From an uncultured Clostridia bacterium (GTDB taxonomy: Bacteria; Bacillota; Clostridia; TANB77; CAG-508), in contig CAKMVZ010000001.1 in assembly GCA_928721915.1 (NCBI GenBank), positions 248,001 to 312,000 of the forward strand: a stretch of DNA of 64,000 nucleotides. Direction: 5' to 3'. Numbering within the stretch: position 1 is the first letter of the stretch; each line of letters begins with the position of its first letter. Below the pieces are notes generated by a model. That model was given only the letters and a program-made list of their open reading frames with translations, searched no databases and was not told the origin of the DNA. The position numbers were made by a program, and so were the translations under genes. Below, piece by piece: positions 63,577 to 64,000 of the stretch.

Positions 63577-64000
63577 ATGGAAAATAAATTTATTAGATCT
63601 AAATTTAATGGACTTACTAAAGAAGTATATGATTGGGATTTTATTTCAATTTCTCCATTTTTTAAAGAAGAATTTAGGACTAAGACAGCTGAAAAAGAAA
63701 TTATAGATGCATATTTACATTCGGCAGAATGTTTATATATTTGTATGCGTAGTGAAAATAATCCAGATCCTAGTATAAAAGTTATGAGAATGAATCAAAT
63801 GTGTATGCCATTTTTATTTTTGTGCAGACATACAATAGAATTATTAATAAAAGCAGTTTTAAATAAAAAGCAAGGTAAAGTTAAGAAAATACATAAACTT
63901 AAAGAATTATGGGAAGAATTGACTAAAGAAATAACTGTTAAAGATAATGATTTTAACATGCTAATAGATGTATTAAATATTATAGATGATGATGGTTGTA
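63577..64000 (+). CDS. HEPN-like protein (partial, runs off the right edge)
   Basis: 141 residues visible. ATG at 63577 follows AGGAGAGG by 6 bases. It begins MENKFIRSKFNGLTKEVYDW and has FLFLCRHTIELLIKAVL with KKIHKLKELWEELTKEI. The helical hydrophobic segment with RHxIELL and the nearby H-K-L pattern resembles HEPN domain proteins, which include RNases and tRNA-binding proteins. The end is cut off by the window, so the assignment is tentative. Confidence 0.55.
   Translation, partial: MENKFIRSKFNGLTKEVYDWDFISISPFFKEEFRTKTAEKEIIDAYLHSAECLYICMRSENNPDPSIKVMRMNQMCMPFLFLCRHTIELLIKAVLNKKQGKVKKIHKLKELWEELTKEITVKDNDFNMLIDVLNIIDDDGC

Noticed and set aside
1..64000. CRISPR array
   Set aside because: No regularly spaced direct repeats of 24-40 bases with unique spacers were seen. 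The repeats found are palindromic elements and terminators.

Overview
The window is AT-rich, densely coded DNA from a low-GC, Gram-positive, probably spore-forming member of the Clostridia. The signs are RpoC, L9, S21, DnaB, TilS and FtsH of Firmicutes type, c-di-AMP turnover by GdpP, AGGAGG-type ribosome binding sites, a Spo0E-like peptide near Spo0A-box-like sites, an AgrC-like kinase, and many secreted or cell-wall proteins. Species cannot be told from this sequence.

The main observation is a genome-style recoding signal. Fourteen genes between 5 kb and 53 kb look frameshifted, and every break has the same form: one extra C directly before a glycine codon GGN, so the zero frame reads CGG. 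There are 17 such sites (C at 5419, 8213, 11730, 12418, 12440, 12474, 15023, 16026, 25619, 28578, 29764, 34052, 37789, 45583, 46297, 51126, 52772). Skipping the C restores a full-length protein each time and puts Gly where the family expects it. I found no in-frame CGG used as arginine in any intact gene here, although CGG is common out of frame. The simplest reading is that CGG is unassigned and read by a +1 shift (CGGN gives Gly), by a vacant-codon shift or a four-base-reading tRNA. One gene (11619-12954) needs four successive shifts.

Layout. 1-9.4 kb: core genes (rpoC end, Big2 membrane protein, gdpP, rplI, dnaB, tilS, ftsH). 9.4-11.2 kb: a HipA-like kinase and HIRAN-protein cassette bracketed by two identical 33-bp terminators; both genes carry a +1 disruption in an A8 tract. 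11.6-13 kb: first pilin-like gene. 13.2-17.8 kb: prs, rpsU, dacF-type carboxypeptidase, SH3-CAP protein, a coiled-coil protein. 18-25.7 kb: giant thioester-type adhesin, Ig-like membrane protein, REC-GGDEF protein, LytR-CpsA-Psr protein. 26-32.8 kb: metallo-hydrolase, M16 peptidase pair, lgt, Spo0E-like peptide, Nudix hydrolase, MscS channel, SDR. 32.8-52.4 kb: pilin-like surface genes (one with a CA-repeat phase switch, two near-identical at the N-terminus), an AAA/DUF4143 ATPase and its decayed copy, 157-bp palindromic elements, dapF, AgrC-like kinase, an adenosine-deaminase/SLOG-like fusion, a second DnaB-like ATPase, uracil-DNA glycosylase, L,D-transpeptidase and a GH3 glucosidase. 52.5-55.6 kb: ferredoxin, small kinase, UDG-like protein, putative nuclease. 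55.7-64 kb: an accessory region beginning at a 3' fragment of initiator tRNA, with phage/ICE-type regulators, an IS110 transposase, a radical SAM mobile pair and a HEPN-like gene; no CGG shift sites occur there.

The surface genes form the functional theme: four prepilin-like proteins share the same hydrophobic segment and the same CGG position just after it, and three share a promoter with a TTGGTT-N4-AACCAA palindrome.
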